Source: Myxococcales bacterium (GTDB lineage: Bacteria; Myxococcota_A; Polyangia; Polyangiales; Polyangiaceae). From it: a DNA stretch of 64,000 nucleotides. Where the stretch lies: positions 62,001 to 126,000 of the forward strand of contig JACPVJ010000197.1 of NCBI GenBank assembly GCA_016191785.1, written 5' to 3'. The notes beneath the pieces were generated by a model, which saw only the letters and a program-made list of their open reading frames with translations, had not been told where the DNA came from and made no database searches. Both the position numbers and the translations under genes were made by a program. Shown here in pieces: positions 46,053-53,812 of this stretch; position 1 is the stretch's first letter; the number at the start of each line of letters is the position of its first letter.

Positions 46053-46581
46053 TTCCCGTCTCCTGGTTTGCTGCGTCATCCGTAGTCTCGGCGCTGGCCG
46101 CGGCGGCGGCTCGAGCGGCCTCGCGAGCCGAGAGCACCCGCTCGATGTCCAGCACCAGCTGGACCCGGCCCCCGCTCTTGCCGATGCCGAGCAGGTAATC
46201 GGTGTTCAGCGCGGCCCCGAAGACCGGCGGGGGCTCGATCTCTCGCGCGGCGATGTCGAGAACTTCGGAGACGCGGTCGACGATGATCCCCATCTCCCCG
46301 GCGAGCCCGTCGACCACGATGATGCAGGTCTCTTCGGTCAGGTCGACCCGTGGCATCTCGAACTTGGTCCGCAGGTCGATCACGGGGACGATCTTGCCGC
46401 GCAGGTTGATGACGCCGCGCACGCACGGCGGCATCCGCGGGACCATGGTCACGTCCATCATCCCGATGATCTCCTGTACCTTCAGGATCGAGATGGCGTA
46501 GTCCTCTTGCCCCAGGCCAAAGGTCAGGAACTTGCCGCCCGTCCTCGCGCCATCGACTGTCCCGGTTTCTTCGTCCGCCAT
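46042..46581 (-). CDS. cheW: Chemotaxis coupling protein CheW
   Basis: A 179-aa coupling protein linking the receptor to Che[42 protein letters not shown] and the [12 protein letters not shown] segment are standard. The Ala-rich C-terminal tail is longer than usual. GAGGGAG lies just before the ATG at 46581. A GTG at 46605 overlapping the cheA stop (GTGA) is an alternative start that would couple it to cheA. Confidence 0.93.
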   Translation of the reverse strand: MADEETGTVDGARTGGKFLTFGLGQEDYAISILKVQEIIGMMDVTMVPRMPPCVRGVINLRGKIVPVIDLRTKFEMPRVDLTEETCIIVVDGLAGEMGIIVDRVSEVLDIAAREIEPPPVFGAALNTDYLLGIGKSGGRVQLVLDIERVLSAREAARAAAAASAETTDDAANQETGNVR

Positions 46582-46601
46582 TGCTCCCTCGTCTTTCGCG
46601 G

Positions 46602-48662
46602 TCACGCAGCCAGCGGCGGGCCGTCCGCCAGGTTCGGTTGCTGTCGGGCCAGTGCGGTCAACCCCACTGGGTCGAGAATCAACCCGACGCGGCCGTCGCC
46701 CAAGATCGCTCCGCCCGACACACCGGGCACCTTGCCGATGAACTCGCCGAGCGACTTGGTCACCACCTGTTGCTTGCCCAAGAGGTCGTCCACCAGGAGC
46801 GCAGAGCAGCCCTCGTTCTCGCCGACGATCACCACCAACCCGCGGGTCGGGTCTTCGACGGCGCCGTCGACGCCGAAGATCCGGTGCAGCCTGAACATCG
46901 GGATGGCCTCACCGCGCAAGATCACCAACTCGCCGCGCCCGGCCACGGTCTTCAGACACGCGGGCTCGGGGCGAATGGTGATCCGGATGTTCGAAGAGGG
47001 GACGATGTAGCGCTCGCCGCCCACCTTCACCAGCATCCCGTCGGTGATGGCCAGGGTGAGTGGGATCCGCACCGAGAACGTCGTGCCCTTCCCCTTGACG
47101 GACGAGATGTCGACCCTGCCGTTGAGCGACTCGATCGCGCGGCGCACGACGTCCATCCCCACGCCCCGGCCGGACACGTCGGTCACCGCCGCGGCGGTCG
47201 AGAAACCCGGCTCGAAGATCAGCTGGAAGGCCTCCTGATCGCCCAGGCCCTCCGCCGAGTCGATCAGCCCTTTCTCCAGCGCACGAGCGACCAACTTGTC
47301 GCGGTCGAGGCCGCGGCCGTCGTCCGACAGCTCGACCACCACGTTCCCACCGGCGTGGTAGGCCGACAGCCGAACCGTTCCTGCTTCGGGCTTCCCGGCG
47401 GCGAGCCGCTGCGCGGGCGGCTCGATCCCGTGGTCTACGGCATTGCGAACCATGTGCACCAGCGGGTCGGCGAGGGCGTCGACCAGCTTGCGGTCGATCT
47501 CGGTCTCTTCGCCGTCGGTCACGAGCTCGACTCGCCGCTCGACCCGGCGCGCCGTGTCCCGCACCACTCGGGTCATCTTCTGGAACGTGGCGCGGAGCGG
47601 AACCATCCGCAGCGAGAGGCTCAAGTCCTGGAGCTCGCGCACGGTCTTCCCGGCGTGCGCGACCTTCCTCGCCAGGTCACGAGCTTGGTCGGCGGTCACG
47701 CGACCGTCCGCCGCGACCATCGCGTGGGCGATCACCAGCTCGCCGACGATGTCCATCAGCTGGTCGAGGCGGTCGGTGCGAACTCGCACCCAAGCTTCGG
47801 CGCTGGCGGCGTGGTGAGCCGGGGGCGCACCGGCCGGCGGGGCATCGCCGACGGCGCGAGTGTCCCCGGCGACGGGCGGGGCCTCCGGTGATGGGCCAGC
47901 GCCGACGCCGATACGCTCGGGGTGCTCGAGGGCGTCCATCAGCTCGAGGTACCCGTCGGGCAGCGAGAAGGCCTGCCCTTGCAGGGTTGCCGCGGTGCGC
48001 CCCACCAGGCTGCGGATCATGTCGACGGCGCGAAGCGAGAGGGTCGCGTACTCCGACCCGAATCGTGCTCGGCCGTCGCGGATCGGCGACAGAAGCGACT
48101 CTGCCCGGTGCGCGAAGTCGGCGACTCGCGAGAACCCGAGCACGGCCGCCACACCCTTGACCGTGTGAAAGGCCCGGAAGACGGTGTCGAGCGCGGGGCG
48201 GTCGTCCGGGTTCTCTTCGAGCACCAGCAGCGCCTGCTCCGCGGCCGCGACGTACTCCTGCGACTCGCTCACGAACTCGTTGACGAGCTCTGCGTCCGCC
48301 TCGCCGCTTTCGTCCGCCGTGGGGCGCGGCGCTGCTTCCGGCTCCGCGGGGCGGAGAGAGCGTGCAGGTGCGGGCTCGATCACCGAGGGCGGAGCCGGTT
48401 CGCTCTTGCGGGTCCGAGACGAAGCAGCCACGAGCTTGTTCGCTGCGGCCAGGTTGGCACTCGGGTTCTTGGCGCGGTCCTCCGCGACGGCGCGGAGCTT
48501 GCGCGCGGCGCGCTGGAGCATCCCGGCGACGGCCGGCGCACTCTCCTCGCTCGCCAGGGAGCCGATGCGGTCCGCGAGCGCCGCGATGGCGACGAGGTCG
48601 TCGACGTCGACGCACGCGAGCGTCGCCGCTACATCTTCGATCGCAGCGCTGTTCGTATTCAT
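46602..48662 (-). CDS. cheA: Chemotaxis histidine kinase CheA
   Basis: A 686-aa kinase. After an unusual N-terminal region (1-120; helical block followed by a Pro/Ala linker) comes the HPt domain with phospho-His166 (FHTVKG), a dimerisation domain, the ATPase domain (HMVRNAVDHGIE N-box, DDGRGLD G1, GRGVGMDVV G2) and the CheW-like domain. No separate P2 (CheY-binding) domain is obvious. First gene of the operon. The ATG at 48662 follows an in-frame region without support; its ribosome-binding site is weak. Confidence 0.95.
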   Translation of the reverse strand: MNTNSAAIEDVAATLACVDVDDLVAIAALADRIGSLASEESAPAVAGMLQRAARKLRAVAEDRAKNPSANLAAANKLVAASSRTRKSEPAPPSVIEPAPARSLRPAEPEAAPRPTADESGEADAELVNEFVSESQEYVAAAEQALLVLEENPDDRPALDTVFRAFHTVKGVAAVLGFSRVADFAHRAESLLSPIRDGRARFGSEYATLSLRAVDMIRSLVGRTAATLQGQAFSLPDGYLELMDALEHPERIGVGAGPSPEAPPVAGDTRAVGDAPPAGAPPAHHAASAEAWVRVRTDRLDQLMDIVGELVIAHAMVAADGRVTADQARDLARKVAHAGKTVRELQDLSLSLRMVPLRATFQKMTRVVRDTARRVERRVELVTDGEETEIDRKLVDALADPLVHMVRNAVDHGIEPPAQRLAAGKPEAGTVRLSAYHAGGNVVVELSDDGRGLDRDKLVARALEKGLIDSAEGLGDQEAFQLIFEPGFSTAAAVTDVSGRGVGMDVVRRAIESLNGRVDISSVKGKGTTFSVRIPLTLAITDGMLVKVGGERYIVPSSNIRITIRPEPACLKTVAGRGELVILRGEAIPMFRLHRIFGVDGAVEDPTRGLVVIVGENEGCSALLVDDLLGKQQVVTKSLGEFIGKVPGVSGGAILGDGRVGLILDPVGLTALARQQPNLADGPPLAA

Positions 48663-48801
48663 CGTGGGCAGGGTTCCTAACGGACGACCGTCGAAAAACT
48701 CGAGCCACGAAGTGCAAGCATGATGCCGGGCCTGGTCAGGCGTGGTTGGCTCGCGCGCATTCACCGCGGCACTTCGGCAAAGCCGGCAGAGACGGCGCGA
48801 G

Positions 48802-48847
48802 GTTGACGCGCGTCGCGACAGGAACGCGACATGGCGACGTGGCTAGC
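48802..48847 (+). promoter_or_regulatory. Conserved upstream element of the chemotaxis locus (copy 2)
   Basis: Same pattern and spacing as 38728-38773 (GTTGnCGCG, 14 bp, CGnGACATG, 6 bp, TGGCTAGC). It lies about 105-150 bp upstream of fliW and in the divergent gap of 291 bp between cheA and fliW. The rest of this gap shows no gene. Confidence 0.3.
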
Positions 48848-48953
48848 TCAGTGCGCCAGGCGTGTATTCCCGCGCAAACCACCGGGCGCGCGCTCGGCAA
48901 CGTTGCTGCCCCGGTGAGTGCTTCATGGAACGAGCGTTGCTGACGTGCGTTTC

Positions 48954-49415
48954 ATGACCGCCATTCGAACGACTCGATTCGGAGACGTCGACACTGCAGG
49001 GCTCCCTCGAATCGAATTCCCTCGAGGCCTGCCGGGAATGCCGAGCGAGCGCGAGTTCGTCCTACTCCGTCACGCCGAGAAGTCCGTGGTGATGTGGCTC
49101 CAGTCGACCACTGCCCCCGGCTTCGCACTGCCGGTCGTGGCCGCACATCAGCTCGACCCCGCGGTCTCGGAGTTCCCGGTTGGAGAGCTAGCGGCGCGCG
49201 CCGGTCTCCCGGACCAGCACGACGAGATCGCCGTCTTGGTCGTCACTTCGTTCGGGTCGGCCTCTGGCCCCACGGTCAACCCCATCGCGCCCATCGTGAT
49301 TGGCACTACCTCGCTCAAGGGCGCGCAAGTTCCCTACCCCCGATCCGGGCTCGGTGTCCGCGAAAAGCTGACCCTCGCGGAGACCGACGCTGGTGCCATG
49401 TCCCCAGCCGCATGA
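48954..49415 (+). CDS. fliW: Flagellar assembly factor FliW
   Basis: A 153-aa protein of the FliW family. Hallmarks are IEFPRGLPGMPSEREFVLL, WLQSTTAPGFALPVV and NPIAPIVIGTTSLKGAQVPY. In other bacteria FliW binds flagellin and CsrA, releasing CsrA repression of flagellin synthesis. No csrA or flagellar gene is in the window, but its presence beside che genes suggests a flagellum. The GTG at 48945 is an alternative start. Confidence 0.9.
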   Translation: MTAIRTTRFGDVDTAGLPRIEFPRGLPGMPSEREFVLLRHAEKSVVMWLQSTTAPGFALPVVAAHQLDPAVSEFPVGELAARAGLPDQHDEIAVLVVTSFGSASGPTVNPIAPIVIGTTSLKGAQVPYPRSGLGVREKLTLAETDAGAMSPAA

Positions 49416-49425
49416 CTCGGCTGGG
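49403..49425. terminator. Hairpin at the end of fliW
   Basis: CCCAGCCG (49403-49410) pairs with CGGCTGGG (49418-49425), an 8-bp perfect stem with a 7-nt loop that contains the fliW stop codon. It lies between two convergent genes and could act in both directions, though no T-run is present. Confidence 0.45.
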
Positions 49426-49435
49426 AGGAGCCGTG

Positions 49436-49726
49436 TCAATTGGAGTCCAGCTGGATGACCAACCGCCGGAGCAACGTGCCAGGGGGAATGCGAAGCGTCG
49501 CTTCGATGGAGTAGTCCTCGACGCGCGCTTGGACCCCGAGGATTAGCCCCAGCGGGAATCGGAGCTCAGGCCAGTCGCCTGGCGTGGCTCCCTCGTGGAA
49601 CGTGCCTGCCAACCACCCCGTGGGCAACACCGAGATGGGGACGTAGGCCTCGACGAGATCGCCGCTTCGGAGTGTGAGCGGGGCCGGCGCCGCGTCGTCG
49701 AGTCCCGAGTCTGAACGGTCCTGCAT
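49436..49726 (-). CDS. Small protein of unknown function, convergent with fliW
   Basis: A 96-aa beta-rich soluble protein (GDLVEAYVPISVLPTGWLAG, GLILGVQARVEDYSIEATLR, TLLRRLVIQLDSN). No family is recognised. GGGAGGA lies about 9 bp before the ATG, so it is a real gene. It starts 81 bp after metF, on the same strand. Confidence 0.65.
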   Translation of the reverse strand: MQDRSDSGLDDAAPAPLTLRSGDLVEAYVPISVLPTGWLAGTFHEGATPGDWPELRFPLGLILGVQARVEDYSIEATLRIPPGTLLRRLVIQLDSN

Positions 49727-49807
49727 TTTCTTCGTGTCCTCCCTACCCGCGCAGAACGAGGAAACGAGCCTGGGCTGGAAGGCGGCCTCAGTCGCTAGCC
49801 CGACCGG

Positions 49808-50668
49808 TCACCGCAGCGCTTCCAAGATCTCCACCGTCGCGGTCGAGCGGTTCAGCGTGTAGAAGTGGATGCCCGGGGCGCCGCCGTCGAGCAGCGCGCG
49901 GCACTGGCCGATGGCGTGCTCGACGCCCAGCCGGCGCACCTGGTGAGCGTCGCCGTGCACCGCCTCGAGCCGCGTCAAGAGGTCGGCGGGGATGTGTGCG
50001 CCACACATCGCCGTGAAGCGCTTGATCTGGCTCACGTTGGTGATCGGCATGACGCCAGCGAAGATCGGGACCGTGATGCCGATGGCCCGGGCCCGGTCGA
50101 CGAAGGCGAAGTAGTCGCGCGAGTCGAAGAAGAGCTGGGTCACCAGGAACTCGGCGCCGGCATCGACCTTCTTCTTCAGGGCCGCCAGGTCGGCCTCGGG
50201 GCTGGGGGCCTCGGGGTGCTTCTCGGGGTAGCACGCGCCGGCCAGGCAGAAGTCGTACTGGTCGCGGACGAACTCGATGAGCTCGGAGGCGTGGGCGAAG
50301 CCGCCCTCGGTGACCACGAACCCCGTTTGGCCCTGAGGCGGATCGCCGCGGAGGGCCAGCACATTCTGGACGCCGCCGTCGCGCAGCTGGTCGAGCACGC
50401 CGTGGATCTCGCCCCGCGTGGCGCCCACGCAGGTCAGGTGCGCCATGCACTCGATGCCGGTCTCGCGCTCGATCCGCAGGGTGAGCTCGACGGTCAGGCG
50501 ACGGGTGCTGCCCCCGGCGCCGTAGGTGACCGAGACGAAGGTCGGCTCGTACGGCGCCAGGTGGGCGACAGTCTCGAACAGACGCTCCTTGCCTTCTTCG
50601 TCCTTCGGGGGGAAGAACTCGAACGAGAACGACGGCTTCTTTGACGCCAGCTTCTCGATGATCTTCAT
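49808..50668 (-). CDS. metF: 5,10-methylenetetrahydrofolate reductase
   Basis: A 286-aa flavoprotein that makes 5-methyl-THF for methionine synthesis. Family features include FSFEFFPPKDEEG, FVSVTYGAGGSTR, LALRGDPPQG, the AGACYPEKHPEA block and FLVTQLFFDSRDYFAFVDRA. The length is normal for the bacterial enzyme. The ATG at 50668 begins MKIIEKLASKKPSFSFEFF; the longer ORF is rejected. It is divergent from mpl. Confidence 0.96.
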   Translation of the reverse strand: MKIIEKLASKKPSFSFEFFPPKDEEGKERLFETVAHLAPYEPTFVSVTYGAGGSTRRLTVELTLRIERETGIECMAHLTCVGATRGEIHGVLDQLRDGGVQNVLALRGDPPQGQTGFVVTEGGFAHASELIEFVRDQYDFCLAGACYPEKHPEAPSPEADLAALKKKVDAGAEFLVTQLFFDSRDYFAFVDRARAIGITVPIFAGVMPITNVSQIKRFTAMCGAHIPADLLTRLEAVHGDAHQVRRLGVEHAIGQCRALLDGGAPGIHFYTLNRSTATVEILEALR

Positions 50669-50725
50669 GAGAAGCCGAAGCGTGTAGCAGGGCGCTGACC
50701 CGAGCGAAAGAGAGCGAGAGAAGGC

Positions 50726-52177
50726 ATGCACATTCACGTGGTCGCGGTCGCCGGGACGGGCATGGGGGCCCTGGCCGGGTTGCTCCGAGAGCTCGGGCAC
50801 GACGTCTCGGGCAGCGACGTCAGCTTCGACCCGCCGATGGGGCCGGCCCTGGACACCTGGGGGGTCCGCAAGCTGCCGGGCTTCGACGCCAGGAACCTCG
50901 AGCCCAAACCCGACCTGGTGGTGATCGGCAACGTCTGCCGCCAGAACAACCCCGAGGCGGTGGCCGCCATGGAAGGCGGGCTGCGCTACACCCACATTGC
51001 CGGTGCGCTTCGAGAGTTCGTGCTGTCGAAGACCTCACCGCTGGTGGTCGCCGGCACCCACGGCAAGACCACCACCAGCGCCATGGCTGCCTGGCTGCTC
51101 GACGCGGTCGGACGCGAGCCTGGGTTCCTGATCGGCGGCTTGCCCAAGAATTTCGCGCAGAGCTTCCGGGCGCCGCGGGCGCGCACCGCGCTGTCGACCG
51201 AGGGCGCGCGCCGACGGGCGCCGTTCGTGATCGAAGGGGACGAGTACGACACGGCGTTCTTCGAGAAGACCGCCAAGTTTCTGCACTATTCGGCGGAGGT
51301 CGCGATCATCACCAGCATCGAGCACGACCACATCGACATCTATCCGACTCTCGAGTCGTACCTGGATGCGTTCCGGAAGTTCGTCGCCGGCATCCCCGAG
51401 TCCGGGCTGGTGGTCGCTGCCGCCTCGGACCCGCTGGTGGTCGAGGTGGTGAACTCCTCGGCGCGCGCACCCGTGGCCTGGTACGCCCTCGAGGGAGAAG
51501 ACACCCACGGAATGGCCCCTCACTGGCTCGCCGCGCCGGCCGAGCAGCGGCCCGAGGGCACTACCTTCGACCTGTTCGCGGGCGGCGTGGCCGCAGGCCG
51601 CTTCGCGCTGCGAGCGCCCGGTCGCCACAACCTGAAGAACGCCCTCGGGGCCCTGGCCGCGTGCGCGCAGGGCTACGGCGCGCGGCTCGGCGAGCTGGGC
51701 CACGCGCTCGCGCGCTTCGAAGGCGTACGGCGGCGCCAAGACCTCTTGGGCGAGCCCGGCGGCGTGTTCGTGTACGACGACTTCGCTCATCACCCCACGG
51801 CCGTGCGGGAGACGCTGGCCGCGCTCCGCCAGAAACACACGGGCGGGCGACTGCTGGTGGTGTTCGAGCCGCGCAGCGCGACCGCCTGCCGGAACTTGCA
51901 CCAACACGAGTACGTGAAGAGCTTCGATCTCGCGCACGAGGTCCACTTCGCGCCGCTCGGTCGCGACAACCTGGGGCCCGACGAGCGGCTGGACACGGGC
52001 AAGCTGGCGGGCGAGATCACGCTGCGGGGCCCTCGGGCCGAAGCCCACACGACCCTCGACGCCATCGTGCAAGCGCTCGCCGAGCGCGCCGAGCGCGGCG
52101 ACGTGGTGGCACTGCTCTCGAACGGCGCGTTCGGTGGGATCCACGACAAGCTGCTAGCCGCGCTCACAGGTCGGTGA
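50726..52177 (+). CDS. mpl: UDP-N-acetylmuramate:L-alanyl-gamma-D-glutamyl-meso-diaminopimelate ligase
   Basis: A 483-aa Mur-ligase-family enzyme that recycles the cell-wall tripeptide onto UDP-MurNAc. Mpl features: the N-terminal GTGMGALAGLLRELGHDVSGSD, the ATP loop GTHGKTTTSAM, EGDEYDTAFF and the HNLKNALGALAA block; DDFAHHPTAV is the typical late motif. MurC is excluded by the lack of its N-terminal extension and by the GDEYDTAF signature. AGAGAAGG serves as ribosome-binding site. Confidence 0.94.
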   Translation: MHIHVVAVAGTGMGALAGLLRELGHDVSGSDVSFDPPMGPALDTWGVRKLPGFDARNLEPKPDLVVIGNVCRQNNPEAVAAMEGGLRYTHIAGALREFVLSKTSPLVVAGTHGKTTTSAMAAWLLDAVGREPGFLIGGLPKNFAQSFRAPRARTALSTEGARRRAPFVIEGDEYDTAFFEKTAKFLHYSAEVAIITSIEHDHIDIYPTLESYLDAFRKFVAGIPESGLVVAAASDPLVVEVVNSSARAPVAWYALEGEDTHGMAPHWLAAPAEQRPEGTTFDLFAGGVAAGRFALRAPGRHNLKNALGALAACAQGYGARLGELGHALARFEGVRRRQDLLGEPGGVFVYDDFAHHPTAVRETLAALRQKHTGGRLLVVFEPRSATACRNLHQHEYVKSFDLAHEVHFAPLGRDNLGPDERLDTGKLAGEITLRGPRAEAHTTLDAIVQALAERAERGDVVALLSNGAFGGIHDKLLAALTGR

Positions 52178-52215
52178 GCGTGGACGGCGGGTGGTTCGCG
52201 TGGTCCAATCGGCTC

Positions 52216-52404
52216 ATGGAGCGCATCGCCAAGAAGCTCGCTTCGTTCGAGGAAGCGCGGGCGTACGAGCTCGAGCAGTACCGCGCCATGAGCGTGGAAG
52301 AGCGACGACGCGTGGCTCGCACCCTGAGGGTTCGTCACTATGGGGACCGGTGCCCCGACGTTCGCAGCGTGTTTGCAGGGTCTCGTCGACGTCACGCACC
52401 ATGA
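52216..52404 (+). CDS. Small partner protein of a nucleotidyltransferase
   Basis: A 62-aa basic protein (SFEEARAYELEQYRAMSVEE is its core). Short proteins of this type commonly precede a nucleotidyltransferase gene, and here its stop overlaps the next start (ATGA), so the pair is coupled. It may act as antitoxin or accessory; this is inference from context. Confidence 0.65.
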   Translation: MERIAKKLASFEEARAYELEQYRAMSVEERRRVARTLRVRHYGDRCPDVRSVFAGSRRRHAP

Positions 52405-52907
52405 CGGGGGAGCACCTCTCCGCGGACGTGCAGGAGCTGCTTCGGCTGCTCCATCGCCATCGGGTGCGCTACCTGATCGTCGGCGGAGAAGCCGTCATCT
52501 TCCACGGCTACCCGCGCCTGACGGGCGACATCGACCTCTTCTACGACCGAACGCCGAGCAACGTGAAGCGTCTGTACCGAGCGCTCTCCGAGTTCTGGGG
52601 CGGGGCGGTGCCAGCGCTCGATGGCCCGGATGACCTGATGCAGCCGAGCGTGGTCGTTCAGTTCGGGAGGCCGCCGAACCGCATCGACCTGCTCGGCGAT
52701 CTCGGCACGGTGACGTTCGCGCGCGCCTGGAGCCGACGGGTATCCGAGCCGCTGCGCTCTTCGCCCAGGGCGCGCTGTCGCGTCCACCTGATCGGCGTCC
52801 GGGATCTGATCCGCGCCAAACGCGACGCCGGCCGCCACAAGGACCTGGACGACGTCGAGCATCTCGAGGCGCTGTCGAAGAAGCGTCCTCGACGCCCAGC
52901 ACGCTAG
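52401..52907 (+). CDS. Nucleotidyltransferase-fold protein
   Basis: A 168-aa protein with the pattern LIVGGEAVIFHGYPRLTGDIDLFYDR, the GG-x9-TxDIDL signature of the nucleotidyltransferase superfamily (DUF6036/AbiEii-like), and IDLLGD further on. The downstream KRDAGRHKDLDDVEHLEAL resembles the C-terminal helix of the same group. With the 62-aa gene it may be a toxin-antitoxin-like or tRNA-modifying module. Confidence 0.75.
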   Translation: MTGEHLSADVQELLRLLHRHRVRYLIVGGEAVIFHGYPRLTGDIDLFYDRTPSNVKRLYRALSEFWGGAVPALDGPDDLMQPSVVVQFGRPPNRIDLLGDLGTVTFARAWSRRVSEPLRSSPRARCRVHLIGVRDLIRAKRDAGRHKDLDDVEHLEALSKKRPRRPAR

Positions 52908-52946
52908 CCCATTGCCAGCCCCCTCGAGGGCGACTAACCAGGCGCC

Positions 52947-53768
52947 GTGCGCGCGCGAGGCTCCCGTTCGCTGGCGTTGGGCCTAGCCCTCGCGGCGCTG
53001 ACGCGCATCGCTGGGGCCACGCCCCTCGAGCACGACGAGCAGAAGTATTCGGCGTGGCAGTCCGACCAACACACCTTCTACGCCTCGAGCGCCAGCGACG
53101 CGGGCATCGTCTACGCCCGGCCGCAGCTCACGCTGGGCTACGGGGCTCCGTTCTGGGCCTTCTCGGGCTTCGACGGCTACCTGCTCTCCACCAACGGCTT
53201 CGCCGCGGCCTACGCCGGCTGGCGGGCGAGCTTGCCGTTCCTGGACTTCCAGATCGGGCGGCGCTGGAATTACCCGTTCAACCGGCGGTACTTGCCCAAA
53301 AAGTCCAAGTACCGGGCACGCGATCTCGATCTGAACGGCAGTGACGAACGCGCCACCTACGCCGTGACCGAGATGGAATTCACCGTGCTCGCGCCGGTGC
53401 TGCACGGCGCGACCTTCCTCGAGCTTCACCCGATGTGGTTCGACGCGCCCAAGGGTAGGTACGTGTTCGAAGAGGTGATGCGCGTCGTCGTGGTGCCCCC
53501 CTTCGCGATGCGCACGCGCCTGGGGTACGTGTACGGCGCGGGTCCCGCGCAAGCGGTGAAGGTCGGGGCGATGGTCGAGTACCTGGTCACTCCGGGTCGG
53601 CCGCGGAACACCACCCGTGTCGGCCCGTTGGCGCTGATCTCGTTCCGGAAGGACTTCGAGGGACTGTTCACCACCACCGTGGTGGTGTCGGGGCCTGACG
53701 ACCTCGGGCTGTACGCCAGCACGTACGGATTCGCGGGGGTGCGCTACCGCTGGGCGCAGCGCTTCTGA
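52947..53768 (+). CDS. Exported, probable outer-membrane protein
   Basis: A 273-aa protein with a signal peptide (GLALAALTRIAGA) and many alternating aromatic/hydrophobic strands (FYASSASDAGIVYARPQLTLGY, GFAAAYAGWRASLPFLDFQIG, YGFAGVRYRWAQRF, ending in Phe). A C-terminal Phe and repeated strands fit a beta-barrel. No family is recognised. It uses a GTG start. Confidence 0.7.
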   Translation: MRARGSRSLALGLALAALTRIAGATPLEHDEQKYSAWQSDQHTFYASSASDAGIVYARPQLTLGYGAPFWAFSGFDGYLLSTNGFAAAYAGWRASLPFLDFQIGRRWNYPFNRRYLPKKSKYRARDLDLNGSDERATYAVTEMEFTVLAPVLHGATFLELHPMWFDAPKGRYVFEEVMRVVVVPPFAMRTRLGYVYGAGPAQAVKVGAMVEYLVTPGRPRNTTRVGPLALISFRKDFEGLFTTTVVVSGPDDLGLYASTYGFAGVRYRWAQRF

Positions 53769-53812
53769 ACCGCAATGGCCAAGCCGCGCCGCGCGTGCCA
53801 TCATCGTCAGCT

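Noticed and set aside
48840-48865. Sequence resembling a strong consensus promoter (GGCTAGCTCAGT) upstream of fliW
   Set aside because: The similarity to a well-known synthetic promoter covers only the spacer; no matching -35 and -10 boxes at correct spacing are present.
34401-49192. Repeated GCTAGC palindromes across the chemotaxis region (34401, 36028, 38251, 38768, 40212, 48842, 49187)
   Set aside because: The number is close to what base composition predicts, and further copies lie outside the region (52154, 52907, 57786). Only the two copies with extended matching flanks were kept.
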